Below are positions 9,372 through 15,828 of a DNA stretch of 19,490 nucleotides, one piece after another. The stretch comes from CALAED01 sp937891035 (GTDB lineage Bacteria > Actinomycetota > Actinomycetes > Streptosporangiales > Streptosporangiaceae), in contig DASQSZ010000111.1 of the NCBI GenBank assembly GCA_035642125.1, positions 1 through 19,490 on the forward strand, read 5' to 3'. The translations under genes were made by a program, and so were the position numbers. Position 1 is the first letter of the stretch; each line of letters opens with the position of its first letter. The notes under the pieces were generated by a model. The model saw nothing but the letters and a program-made list of their open reading frames with translations. It was not told the DNA's origin and ran no database searches.

Positions 9372-9821
9372 ATGGAGATCGGAGTAGTGCGGCGGGACGG
9401 GCGCGGCGACGCGTTCTTCGACGGGGCGGCGGCCGACCGGCTGGTGATCAAACGATGTGGCGGCTGCGCGAGCTGGTACGCCCCCGATGCGAACGAATGC
9501 CCGGCTTGCGGAGGTGAGCTCGGCTGGGCCACGGCGTCCGGGCGCGCCACTTTGATCAGCTGGGCGATCTCGCACGGCCGTCCGCCCGGGGACGGCCCCG
9601 TGCCGCCGCCTGTACTGGCGCTGGTCGAACTCCGCGAGGGCCCGTGGCTGCACTCCCGGCTGATCGGGGCCGACCGCGCCGACCTGCGCGAGGGCCTGCC
9701 GCTGCGCGCCCATTTCGAACACCCTGAAGAGGGCGAGTCCTACCTCGTCTTCCGCCCGGAGTCATCCGGACGGACCGATCACTTTTCCGGAGACCGCCCA
9801 AGAGAGGAGCCCCGGTCATGA
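9372..9821 (+). CDS. DUF35 zinc-ribbon/OB-fold protein, partner of the thiolase-like protein
   Basis: The 149-residue protein has a rubredoxin-like zinc ribbon, Cys29-x2-Cys32 (CGGC) and Cys43-x2-Cys46 (CPACG), followed by an OB-fold domain from about residue 50 (GWATASGRATLISWAISHG, then PPPVLALVELREGPWLHSRL). Proteins of this family bind SCP2-type thiolases and stabilise or complete their active site or acyl-CoA handling; ChsH2 DUF35 with Ltp2 is the known case. GGGAG lies 5 nt before the ATG. An 81-bp gap separates it from the thiolase gene, and its TGA overlaps the ATG of the next gene (ATGA), so the operon is tight at that junction. Confidence 0.9.
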   Translation: MEIGVVRRDGRGDAFFDGAAADRLVIKRCGGCASWYAPDANECPACGGELGWATASGRATLISWAISHGRPPGDGPVPPPVLALVELREGPWLHSRLIGADRADLREGLPLRAHFEHPEEGESYLVFRPESSGRTDHFSGDRPREEPRS

Positions 9822-10963
9822 GAACCGAGGTCTGCGAGACGTTCGGCATCGAGTTCCCGCTGTTCGCGTTCAGCCATTGCCGCGACGTCGTGGCCGCGGT
9901 CACGGCCGCCGGCGGCCTTGGCGTGCTCGGCGCCGTGGCCTACACGCCCGAACGGCTGGAGGAGGAGCTGCGCTGGCTCGACGACCACGTCGGCGGCCGC
10001 CCGTACGGCGTGGACGTGCTGGTCCCCGGCAAGCTCGCGAATGTGGCCGCCGAGGCGGGCCGGGACGAGCACGGCGGCGCGGCCAGGATGCTCGCGGCGG
10101 TGCCCAAGGAGCACTGGGACTTCCTCGCCCATCTGTTCACCAAGTACGGAGTGCCGGCGCCCGATCTGACCGCGGCGGGTTCGCCAGGAGGCGTCGGCCG
10201 GCAGGTCACCGCCGAAGGCGCCACCGAGTTGATCGACGTGGCGCTGGCCCATCCGATCCGGCTGATCGCCAGCGCACTCGGCCCGCCACCGCCGATCATG
10301 GTCGAAAAGGCGCGCGCCGCCGGCATCCCCGTCGCCGCGCTCGTCGGGACCGTGGAGCACGCGCGGCGTCAGGTCACCGCCGGCGCCGACATTATCGTCG
10401 CCCAGGGCGGGGAGGCCGGCGGGCACACCGGCGAGATCTCCACGATGGTGCTCGTGCCCGAGGTCGTCGACGCGGTCGCGCCGCTGCCGGTCCTGGCCGC
10501 CGGCGGGATCGCCACCGGCCGGCAGATGGCGGCGGCGATGGCGCTGGGCGCGGCCGGCGTTTGGTGCGGCTCGGTCTGGCTGACCACCGAGGAGGCCGAG
10601 ACCGCACCGACGGTCAAACAGAAGATGCTCGCCGCGACCTCCCGGGACACGGTGCGGTCCCGCAGTCGTACCGGCAAGCCGGCCCGCCAGCTGCGCTCTG
10701 CGTGGACCGAGGAGTGGGACGGCCCGGACAGTCCCGGCGCGTTGCCGATGCCGCTCCAGATGATCGTGGCCGAGGGCGCGATGCGGCCGATCGACAAGGC
10801 GGCCGAACGCGGCAACGAGGGCGCCCGGCAGCTGGCGAACTACTTCGTCGGCCAGGTCGTGGGGCTCATGAACACCGTCAAGCCCGCCCGTCAGGTCGTC
10901 TACGACATGATCGAGGAATTCGCCGACGCGATCGACCGGCTCAACAAGATCACCCGGGACTGA
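9818..10963 (+). CDS. Nitronate monooxygenase / 2-nitropropane dioxygenase family flavoprotein
   Basis: This is a 381-residue FMN-binding TIM-barrel protein. The N-terminal half has FPLFAFSHCRDVVAAVTAAGGLGVLGA. AQGGEAGGHTGE at 195-206 carries the family His (His203), and AAGGIATGRQMAAAMALGA at 227-245 forms the FMN phosphate site. In actinobacteria this fold includes true nitronate monooxygenases and also IpdC, a flavoprotein of steroid C/D-ring degradation. Its coupling to a thiolase/DUF35 pair makes an acyl-CoA-pathway oxidoreductase more likely than nitroalkane detoxification (inference). GAGGAG lies 8 nt before the ATG, which overlaps the DUF35 stop. Its last 14 nt overlap the convergent DUF427 gene. 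Confidence 0.88.
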   Translation: MRTEVCETFGIEFPLFAFSHCRDVVAAVTAAGGLGVLGAVAYTPERLEEELRWLDDHVGGRPYGVDVLVPGKLANVAAEAGRDEHGGAARMLAAVPKEHWDFLAHLFTKYGVPAPDLTAAGSPGGVGRQVTAEGATELIDVALAHPIRLIASALGPPPPIMVEKARAAGIPVAALVGTVEHARRQVTAGADIIVAQGGEAGGHTGEISTMVLVPEVVDAVAPLPVLAAGGIATGRQMAAAMALGAAGVWCGSVWLTTEEAETAPTVKQKMLAATSRDTVRSRSRTGKPARQLRSAWTEEWDGPDSPGALPMPLQMIVAEGAMRPIDKAAERGNEGARQLANYFVGQVVGLMNTVKPARQVVYDMIEEFADAIDRLNKITRD

Positions 10964-11741
10964 CCTCGACCGTCAGGCCGTCGTGGTCGAAGGACAGGTA
11001 TCCCTTGATCCGGATCGCGTCGTCGACGGCGTCCGGATAGGACCACGCGGCGTCCGCCAGGTCGGTGTCGCCGACGCGCACCGACCAGTACGCGGCCGTG
11101 CCCTTGTACGGGCAGACGGTGCGGGTCTCGCTCGGCCGCAGGACGTCGTGGCGGACGTCCTCGCGCGGAACGTAGAACCGGTTGGGCAGGCCGGTCTCCG
11201 ACAGCAGCAGCGGGCGGCTGGTCTCCGCGATCGCCGTGCCGTCGACCAGCACGCGGACCTTGCGGCTCGACGCCCGCACGTCGACCCGGTGGTAGGGGTT
11301 GCGCAGCCCGCCCGCCACCTGCTCGTCCTCGTCGTACCAGGCGTCCATGGAGTCCCAGTAGAACGCCACCCGCCCGGCCAGCCACGGCGCGCGTTCGAGC
11401 GGCTCCGGGTAGCCCCACACCGCGTTCTCGGCGATCCGGTCGCCGACCCGCACCGACCAGTACGAGGCGTCGCCCTTGAACGGGCAGTGGGTCGAATGGT
11501 CCGTCGGGGTCAGCAGGTCTTGACGTACGTCCTCCATCGGCACGTACAGCACGGGGAGCAGCGCGGTCTCGTGCAGGAGCGCGCCGCGCTCGGTGTCCAG
11601 CACAGTCTCGCCGGCGAAGACGGCGCGGACGCGGCGCGGAAAGTCGTGCAACAGCAGCCGATGCTTCGGCCCGTCGATGGTGTAGTTGACGGTGGCGGGC
11701 GGACTTCCCGCGAGCGGCCCCGGGCTGTGCGTCAGCGACAT
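10950..11741 (-). CDS. Tandem DUF427 domain protein
   Basis: This 263-residue cytoplasmic protein is made of two DUF427 domains, about 36-130 and 160-255. Each contains the same core: RFYVPREDV or LYVPMEDV, then CPFKGDASYWSVRVGD (86-101) or CPYKGTAAYWSVRVGD (210-225), then a WxYP motif. DUF427 has no settled biochemical role that I know. The repeated Cys-Pro-(Phe/Tyr)-Lys-Gly motif suggests two equivalent sites. ATG 11741 is chosen over 11777 because GGGAG lies 6 nt upstream and the extra residues look random. An ECF-type promoter motif lies 42 nt upstream. Its 3' end overlaps the convergent flavoprotein gene by 14 nt. Confidence 0.88.
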   Translation of the reverse strand: MSLTHSPGPLAGSPPATVNYTIDGPKHRLLLHDFPRRVRAVFAGETVLDTERGALLHETALLPVLYVPMEDVRQDLLTPTDHSTHCPFKGDASYWSVRVGDRIAENAVWGYPEPLERAPWLAGRVAFYWDSMDAWYDEDEQVAGGLRNPYHRVDVRASSRKVRVLVDGTAIAETSRPLLLSETGLPNRFYVPREDVRHDVLRPSETRTVCPYKGTAAYWSVRVGDTDLADAAWSYPDAVDDAIRIKGYLSFDHDGLTVEVSPG

Positions 11742-11783
11742 TCGGCTCTCCCTGGAGTCGACGGATCCGTACGCCAACCCGAC

Positions 11784-11809
11784 AACGCAGGTCCGGTGCT
11801 TTGTGTTCC
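11784..11809 (-). promoter_or_regulatory. ECF-sigma-type promoter (GGAAC-N17-CGTT) for the DUF427 gene
   Basis: Reading minus, GGAAC (11805-11809) is followed after 17 nt by CGTT (11784-11787), 42 nt before the ATG. This is the layout used by many actinobacterial ECF sigma factors such as the SigR/SigH and SigE groups. The same layout occurs before the SGNH hydrolase gene. Confidence 0.5.
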
Positions 11810-11836
11810 ACGCCGGAGCCGCTCGGTTCCACGCCG
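11805..11836. repeat. 11-bp direct repeat with 21-bp period at the DUF427 promoter
   Basis: GTTCCACGCCG occurs at 11805-11815 and 11826-11836, a 21-bp period, i.e. two helical turns on one DNA face. The first copy includes the -35 GGAAC on the minus strand. It may be an activator site or a duplicated -35 region. Confidence 0.5.
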
Positions 11837-11847
11837 CCGCCGGAGGG

Positions 11848-12960
11848 TCAGCGAAACTGCAGGATGGTGCGGCGAGGGCCGGCGGTGATCTGGTGGCTGA
11901 CCAGCCGGGCCAGCCGCCGGTAGCCGTCGCGATTCGGGTGGAAGCTGCGCGCCTCGGCGCTCAGCGCGGACAGGTTGACCTCGAGGCCGTTGACGAACGG
12001 GTGCTTGGTGCCGATCTCGTGGCCGGCGAAGGCGTAGAGGGCATCGACGTACTCCACGGAGCCGGCGCCGTGCGCGGCGACGATGCGCTGGTCGGCGGCC
12101 CGGGCGACCTCGCGGATGAGGTCGTTGAGCTCCTTGGCGCGCAGGTTGAGCCAATGCTGGTCGCCGACGCCGATGTTGTCGAAGCCCTGCCCGGAGGTCT
12201 CGGAGAAGATCCGCGGATAGCCCACCACGATCACCCTGGCCAGCGGCGCCGTTGTGGTGATCTTGCTGAGCACGTCCCGCAACGCCACGCGGAGCTTCTG
12301 CATCCGCGCGTCGATCTGCGGCCCCTGCTGCCGGCAGCCCTCGCTCCAGGGGAACCGTACGACGCAGCCGGCGAGGACGTGCGCGAAGCCGACATCATTG
12401 CCCCCGATGCTGAGCGTGACCAGGCTCGTATCCGCGGTCACCCGGCTGACCTGCGGCGGCTGTCCGCCGCCGCCGCCGCTCAGCACGTCGTTGGTGGTGG
12501 CGCCGGAACACGCCCAAAACGCCGAGCCCTTGCGGAAGCGGAAGGTGTTGACGATCGCGTGGAAGTACGCCTGGGAGGTGCGGCGGCACCGATTGTCCGG
12601 GGCCAGGTCGGCCTGGACCTGGTAGGCCCCCTCCCCCGCCGAATAGGAGTCGCCGAGCGCCACGTACCTGCCCTGGGTGGCGATGTGGAGCGCGCTGAGC
12701 GGCCGCAACCGCGGCGGCTCGAGCACCGGCGTCACGGCCGGGCGGCAGCCGTCGGTGGCGAAGACGCCACAGCGCAGATCGTGGAACCCGCCGAGCGGAC
12801 CGGCGAGGACGGTCAGCAGGACGGCGCAGCCGATGATGATCGCGATGATCTTGCGTCGCCCGGTGCGCCCGGCTCGGCCGGCTCGGCCGGCTCGGCCGAG
12901 CGTCCGGAGCCGCCTGAGGAGGCCGCGGGTCCGGTGCCGGCCCGTCCCCGAATCCGTCAT
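11848..12960 (-). CDS. Membrane-anchored or secreted SGNH/GDSL-family esterase/lipase
   Basis: This 370-residue protein has a basic N-terminus of about 37 residues (with a GRAGRAGRAGRTGR repeat), then a hydrophobic segment 38-56 (IIAIIIGCAVLLTVLAGPL) that is a membrane anchor or long signal sequence. The outside domain has block I GDSYSAGEG with nucleophile Ser105, GGNDVGF with Asn188, and SFHPN with His341, as in secreted Streptomyces-type SGNH lipases/esterases. Six Cys fall into likely disulfide pairs (64/72, 125/151, 199/209), typical of that group. The substrate is unknown; esters or lipids at the cell surface are likely. GGGAAGG lies 5 nt before the ATG. A GGAAC-N17-CGTC promoter motif lies upstream, so it may be under ECF control. 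Confidence 0.9.
   Translation of the reverse strand: MTDSGTGRHRTRGLLRRLRTLGRAGRAGRAGRTGRRKIIAIIIGCAVLLTVLAGPLGGFHDLRCGVFATDGCRPAVTPVLEPPRLRPLSALHIATQGRYVALGDSYSAGEGAYQVQADLAPDNRCRRTSQAYFHAIVNTFRFRKGSAFWACSGATTNDVLSGGGGGQPPQVSRVTADTSLVTLSIGGNDVGFAHVLAGCVVRFPWSEGCRQQGPQIDARMQKLRVALRDVLSKITTTAPLARVIVVGYPRIFSETSGQGFDNIGVGDQHWLNLRAKELNDLIREVARAADQRIVAAHGAGSVEYVDALYAFAGHEIGTKHPFVNGLEVNLSALSAEARSFHPNRDGYRRLARLVSHQITAGPRRTILQFR
12871..12897. repeat. Three perfect 9-bp repeats in the SGNH gene
   Basis: ggctcggcc is repeated three times head to tail and encodes the Ala-Gly-Arg repeats of the cytoplasmic N-terminus just before the membrane segment. It is prone to slippage, and changes of one unit keep the frame. 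Confidence 0.85.
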
Positions 12961-12995
12961 CGCCGCCTTCCCGATCCGACTCTCGCGGTACTACG

Positions 12996-13021
12996 GACGT
13001 ACGGATCGTCGCACGGGTTCC
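12996..13021 (-). promoter_or_regulatory. ECF-sigma-type promoter (GGAAC-N17-CGTC) for the SGNH hydrolase gene
   Basis: Reading minus, GGAAC (13017-13021) is followed after exactly 17 nt by CGTC (12996-12999), 35 nt before the ATG at 12960. Spacing and position match the motif before the DUF427 gene. Confidence 0.5.
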
Positions 13022-13115
13022 CCGGCGATAGCACCCGCCAGGATGCGTGGATCTCGGCGCACCGGGCGGGACCGCGGTTCGCCGGGGGCCGGGGCGGAGA
13101 GCCGGACGTTTTTGA

Positions 13116-13898
13116 TCATCTCTTCCCTCCGCGGCGCGGCGTGCGAGTCCGGCCGGCGAAAGGCTGACTGACGTAGGCGGACGCGGGCGTGGCGCCGGTA
13201 AGCAGGTCGCCGTTGTGCGGCGTCATCCGGGTGACCGGCTGGGCGAACGGCACATCGGGCCGGCGGATCCAGCCGACCGCCTTCGTCCGCTTCACCGAGA
13301 CCCGGACCCGCCGGTAGGAGCCGGGGAAGCCGGCGGGGTGGTGGCGGATGACCTCGTCGAAGAACCAATCCGAGGCGATCAAGGCGATCGTGCCGGCGGA
13401 GCGGCGCAGCGTGCGCTTGAGCGGCTTTGCATCCAGCAGCCGGGCGGTGAGGTTGATGGCGGCGCCGGCCACGCCGTGCTCGTCGGGGAGCACCTCACCG
13501 GCGTGGATGGCCATGCGCAACCGGATCCGGGCCTGGCGGTGGTAGGTCCTGTTGTGGTCGTGCAGCGCCGCGGCGAGAGCACCGGGAACGCCGGTGACCA
13601 GGATGTGCTTCGGCACCTCCGGCGGGATCAAGATCAGCGCGCCGTCGCCCCGGTCTTCGTGGTAACACTCGCGCCACGGCACCCCCGCCGAGGTGAACGC
13701 CTCGACCAGCGCGTGGTAGAGGCCGGCGCGAACCGCGTTCTGGTCGGCGTTGGTGCGTTCGGGGCTGGCGAAACCCTCGACGTCGACGTAGATGATGGTC
13801 CGGTGCATCGAAGCGGGAAGTGTCGCAAGGCCCGCTTGTGGCCACCCGCCGTACCGCCCGAAGCCCACGTCCTGTGTGCTGAGCAGGGGATTGAACAT
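13116..13898 (-). CDS. Class III cyclase-homology-domain protein
   Basis: This 260-residue protein has a class III nucleotidyl cyclase-like core at about 31-210. The metal-binding Asp residues appear as Asp39 (IIYVDVEGF) and Asp85 (RGDGALILIPPEV). The transition-state pair Asn149/Arg153 is in AAINLTARLLD. The base-specifying positions are unusual: Glu81 stands where adenylyl cyclases have Lys, and Gly142 where they have Asp. It may therefore be a cyclase of uncertain substrate or a catalytically altered signalling domain. The C-terminal 50 residues are basic and probably disordered. No membrane segment is seen. ATG 13898 is preferred over 13976 because GGGAG lies 5 nt upstream. It is divergent from the tethered sigma factor across about 500 bp, which suggests, without proving, a shared signalling role. 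Confidence 0.82.
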   Translation of the reverse strand: MFNPLLSTQDVGFGRYGGWPQAGLATLPASMHRTIIYVDVEGFASPERTNADQNAVRAGLYHALVEAFTSAGVPWRECYHEDRGDGALILIPPEVPKHILVTGVPGALAAALHDHNRTYHRQARIRLRMAIHAGEVLPDEHGVAGAAINLTARLLDAKPLKRTLRRSAGTIALIASDWFFDEVIRHHPAGFPGSYRRVRVSVKRTKAVGWIRRPDVPFAQPVTRMTPHNGDLLTGATPASAYVSQPFAGRTRTPRRGGKR

Positions 13899-14185
13899 TG
13901 CCGCTCCCGGATGGTGATGAACCCGTACGACTAGTAGGTGGAGCCGCGCCCGGCGTTCCTCCCCAACTCGGACCAAAAAATCTCGTCGCGCCGAACCGGC
14001 GATGTGGGAGCGCCATGAAACTTGCCGTCAGTGTCGTGTGACACAGATGCCGCGGGGCGGGCGGGTAAGGATCGGGGTGTTTGTAAGAAAACCCGAAATG
14101 ATCTTGGCTTGAAGTGAAGGAGTTTCGCCGGCCCCCGCCTATCTCCCGTCATGGTCTCCCCGCCTGCCCTTCGGGAGGATATTTC
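13899..14185. other. Divergent intergenic region between the cyclase-like and sigma genes
   Basis: No convincing gene is seen here. The region contains an inverted repeat GTGTC-GTGT-GACAC at 14031-14044 (5-bp arms, 4-nt loop) and an AT-rich island at about 14075-14115, unusual for this DNA, with an imperfect hairpin GGGTgTTT...AAAACCC (14075-14094). Promoters for both directions probably lie here. I could not find a convincing -35/-10 pair or a GGAAC-N17-CGTY motif, so sigma autoregulation is not visible. Confidence 0.5.
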
Positions 14186-14407
14186 GTGCACCTCATCGCC
14201 GATCCAGATCGCGCCTTCGCTCCACGCTCGCCCGGATTGCGACCGCACAGTGGTTCCCGGGTGGCGGCCGCTGACTTAGAAATCGTTTACGGAAGCTTCG
14301 CGACTTGGGAGACCACTCGGCGACCCTTCATCGCCTTCGTGGTCCGGCTGCTGGGAGACGCCCGCCGCATCACCGCCGGCACCTCGGCCCGGCTACGGAG
14401 GCCGTGA
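14186..14407 (+). CDS. Possible small ORF translationally coupled to the sigma factor
   Basis: A 73-codon frame starts at GTG 14186, with GGGAGG (14173-14178) 7 nt upstream, one of the best ribosome sites in the window. Its TGA overlaps the sigma factor ATG in TGATG, typical of translational coupling. The product (MHLIADPDRAF...ARLRRP) is basic at its end and matches no family I know. Third-position GC is about 74% by my count, lower than neighbouring genes and lowest in the first half. It may be a real small protein, a leader ORF controlling sigma translation, or chance. Confidence 0.35.
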   Translation: MHLIADPDRAFAPRSPGLRPHSGSRVAAADLEIVYGSFATWETTRRPFIAFVVRLLGDARRITAGTSARLRRP

Positions 14408-15675
14408 TGGCGGAGATGGACGAGCGCCGAATCGACCTCATCCGGCGGCTGCGGGCCGACCCCGACGACGAGGCGGCCCAGCTGGAGCTGCATGAGATCT
14501 ACCGCGCCCGCCTGATCGGGTTCTGCCGCGCCAGGCTGACCGATCCCAACGACGCGGAAGACTGCGTGCAGGACGTCTTTCAGGACGTGTTCGCCGGCAT
14601 CGAATCGCTGCGCGAACCACAGGGCTTCGAAGCCTGGGTGTTCACGATCGCCCGAAGAAAAGTCGCCGGCCACAACAGCCGGCGGGGGGCCGCGGAGCCG
14701 CCGAGAGCCGACGCGGGCGACATCCCCGATCTGCCCGACCCGGTCACCGATGTCGAGCGCGACGTGCGCATGCGTGAGCTTCTCGGCACCATCTCCGACG
14801 CGATCGACAGCCTGCCGCCGCCGCTCGACGCGGTGCTCAAGGCGTTCATCGGCGGCGGGGGCCTGCGCGGCTCGGAGTTGGCGCCCCGATTCGGCTGGGA
14901 CGCCAAGAAGGCCGACCACGAGCTCAACCGAGCGCGCAGCGGGCTCTTCGACGCGCTCGAGACCCTCGTGGTGGTGCGGACCGGACGTGATGCCTGCGCC
15001 GACCTGAACAAGGTGTGCGCCCGGCAGCGGATCAGACCGGGCCGGGTGTCGCGGCTCAGGCCGGATCAACGCCGCAGCGTCCATCGGCATATCGCCCAGT
15101 GCGAGATTTGTGGCCAGCAGGCCCGGATGGCGCGCGACCGCGGCCAGTGGGCGCTCGGCCCCGGCATCGCGGAGCTTGCCGACTACATGAATCGGCGCCG
15201 GCGGGGTACCCGCCTGCTGGCCGCGGCCGCCGTGGTCGCGATGGTCGCGCTCCCGGCCACCAGCGACTCGGTCCCACGCCTCGGCGACAACGTGGACATC
15301 GGGGCCCTGCCGCCCGTGCCGACCCCGCCGCCGCCACGCGCCCCCACCCCGACGCCGCCGCCGACCCCGCCCACCCCGGCGCCGGAGCCGCCTCCGCCGC
15401 CGCCTTCCCCTGACATCGAGCGACCGCCCCCCACCGACACCGGCCCCGGTGGCGGCTCCGCCCCAAGGATCCCATCGCGGCCGAGCACGCCACCACGGAC
15501 CGGGACGCCGGCTCCGCCCACAACGACGACACCGACCTCGCCGCCCGAGACGACGGCGCCGCCCGCCACCTCGCCTCCGGCCAGCCCGCGCTGCACCACC
15601 ACGATCGCGTTGAACCCGCTGACCGTGCGCGTGAACGCCGTCCTGCTGTGTGTTTCGGTATCCGTGGGCGACTAA
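14407..15675 (+). CDS. Membrane-tethered ECF sigma factor fused to a zinc-finger anti-sigma-like segment
   Basis: This 422-residue protein combines parts usually found in two proteins. Residues 25-92 are sigma region 2 (DAEDCVQDVFQDVFAGI, then FEAWVFTIARRKVAGH). Residues 125-190 are sigma region 4 (LPPPLDAVLKAFI, then SELAPRFGWDAKKADHELNRAR). Next comes a zinc anti-sigma-like motif, His228-x3-Cys232-x2-Cys235, with Cys204 or Cys197 as a possible fourth ligand. A transmembrane helix spans about 268-285 (GTRLLAAAAVVAMVALPA), preceded by RRRR. The rest is a Pro/Thr-rich stalk (302-395) and a short C-terminal segment with Cys396 and Cys415. The expected topology is sigma inside, tail outside, so release probably needs proteolysis or a conformational change. 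ATG 14407 is chosen because GGAGG lies 5 nt upstream. Targets are unknown; the GGAAC-N17-CGTY promoters nearby are candidates. Confidence 0.85.
   Translation: MAEMDERRIDLIRRLRADPDDEAAQLELHEIYRARLIGFCRARLTDPNDAEDCVQDVFQDVFAGIESLREPQGFEAWVFTIARRKVAGHNSRRGAAEPPRADAGDIPDLPDPVTDVERDVRMRELLGTISDAIDSLPPPLDAVLKAFIGGGGLRGSELAPRFGWDAKKADHELNRARSGLFDALETLVVVRTGRDACADLNKVCARQRIRPGRVSRLRPDQRRSVHRHIAQCEICGQQARMARDRGQWALGPGIAELADYMNRRRRGTRLLAAAAVVAMVALPATSDSVPRLGDNVDIGALPPVPTPPPPRAPTPTPPPTPPTPAPEPPPPPPSPDIERPPPTDTGPGGGSAPRIPSRPSTPPRTGTPAPPTTTTPTSPPETTAPPATSPPASPRCTTTIALNPLTVRVNAVLLCVSVSVGD
15310..15600 (+). repeat. Low-complexity Pro/Thr codon tract in the sigma fusion gene
   Basis: Runs of ccg, ccc and acc codons encode the proline-rich stalk (for example PTPPPPRAPTPTPPPTPP). 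Such a stalk commonly spans the cell wall. The tract is prone to length variation and to assembly error. Confidence 0.8.
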
Positions 15676-15781
15676 GAGTGGGTGCATCACCAAGCCCCCG
15701 CGGCCGCCACGACTCCCGCTGTCGGCCTGCGCTCCGACCTTTGCCCGGGCGAGACCCTCTCCCACCTGCGGTTATGGATTT

Positions 15782-15795
15782 GCCTGGCGCCAGGC
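15782..15795. promoter_or_regulatory. Perfect 14-bp palindrome upstream of the GYD gene
   Basis: GCCTGGCGCCAGGC is fully palindromic, without a spacer, and ends 33 nt before the GYD ATG. Its size and position suit an operator for a dimeric regulator. No regulator gene next to it is known. Confidence 0.4.
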
Positions 15796-15828
15796 GGGAA
15801 TGCCAGCCGATGAGCGAGAGGGGGACTC

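Noticed and set aside
9877..11040. 387-aa ORF in another frame over the flavoprotein gene
   Set aside because: It is an Arg/Ala/Gly-rich +1 frame shadow typical of high-GC DNA. The true frame has the FMN motifs.
11686..13167. 493-aa plus-strand ORF opposite the SGNH gene
   Set aside because: The SGNH gene on the minus strand has clear catalytic blocks, a membrane segment and a start site. This frame is its mirror.
14114..14185. Extension of the small ORF before 14186 to a GTG at 14114
   Set aside because: There is no ribosome site at 14114 and the region is AT-rich and promoter-like. The GGGAGG-served GTG at 14186 is better.
14287..15765. 492-aa minus-strand ORF opposite the sigma fusion gene
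   Set aside because: It is a shadow of the sigma gene. The Gly/Arg runs mirror the Pro-rich tract, and no motif or ribosome site is seen.
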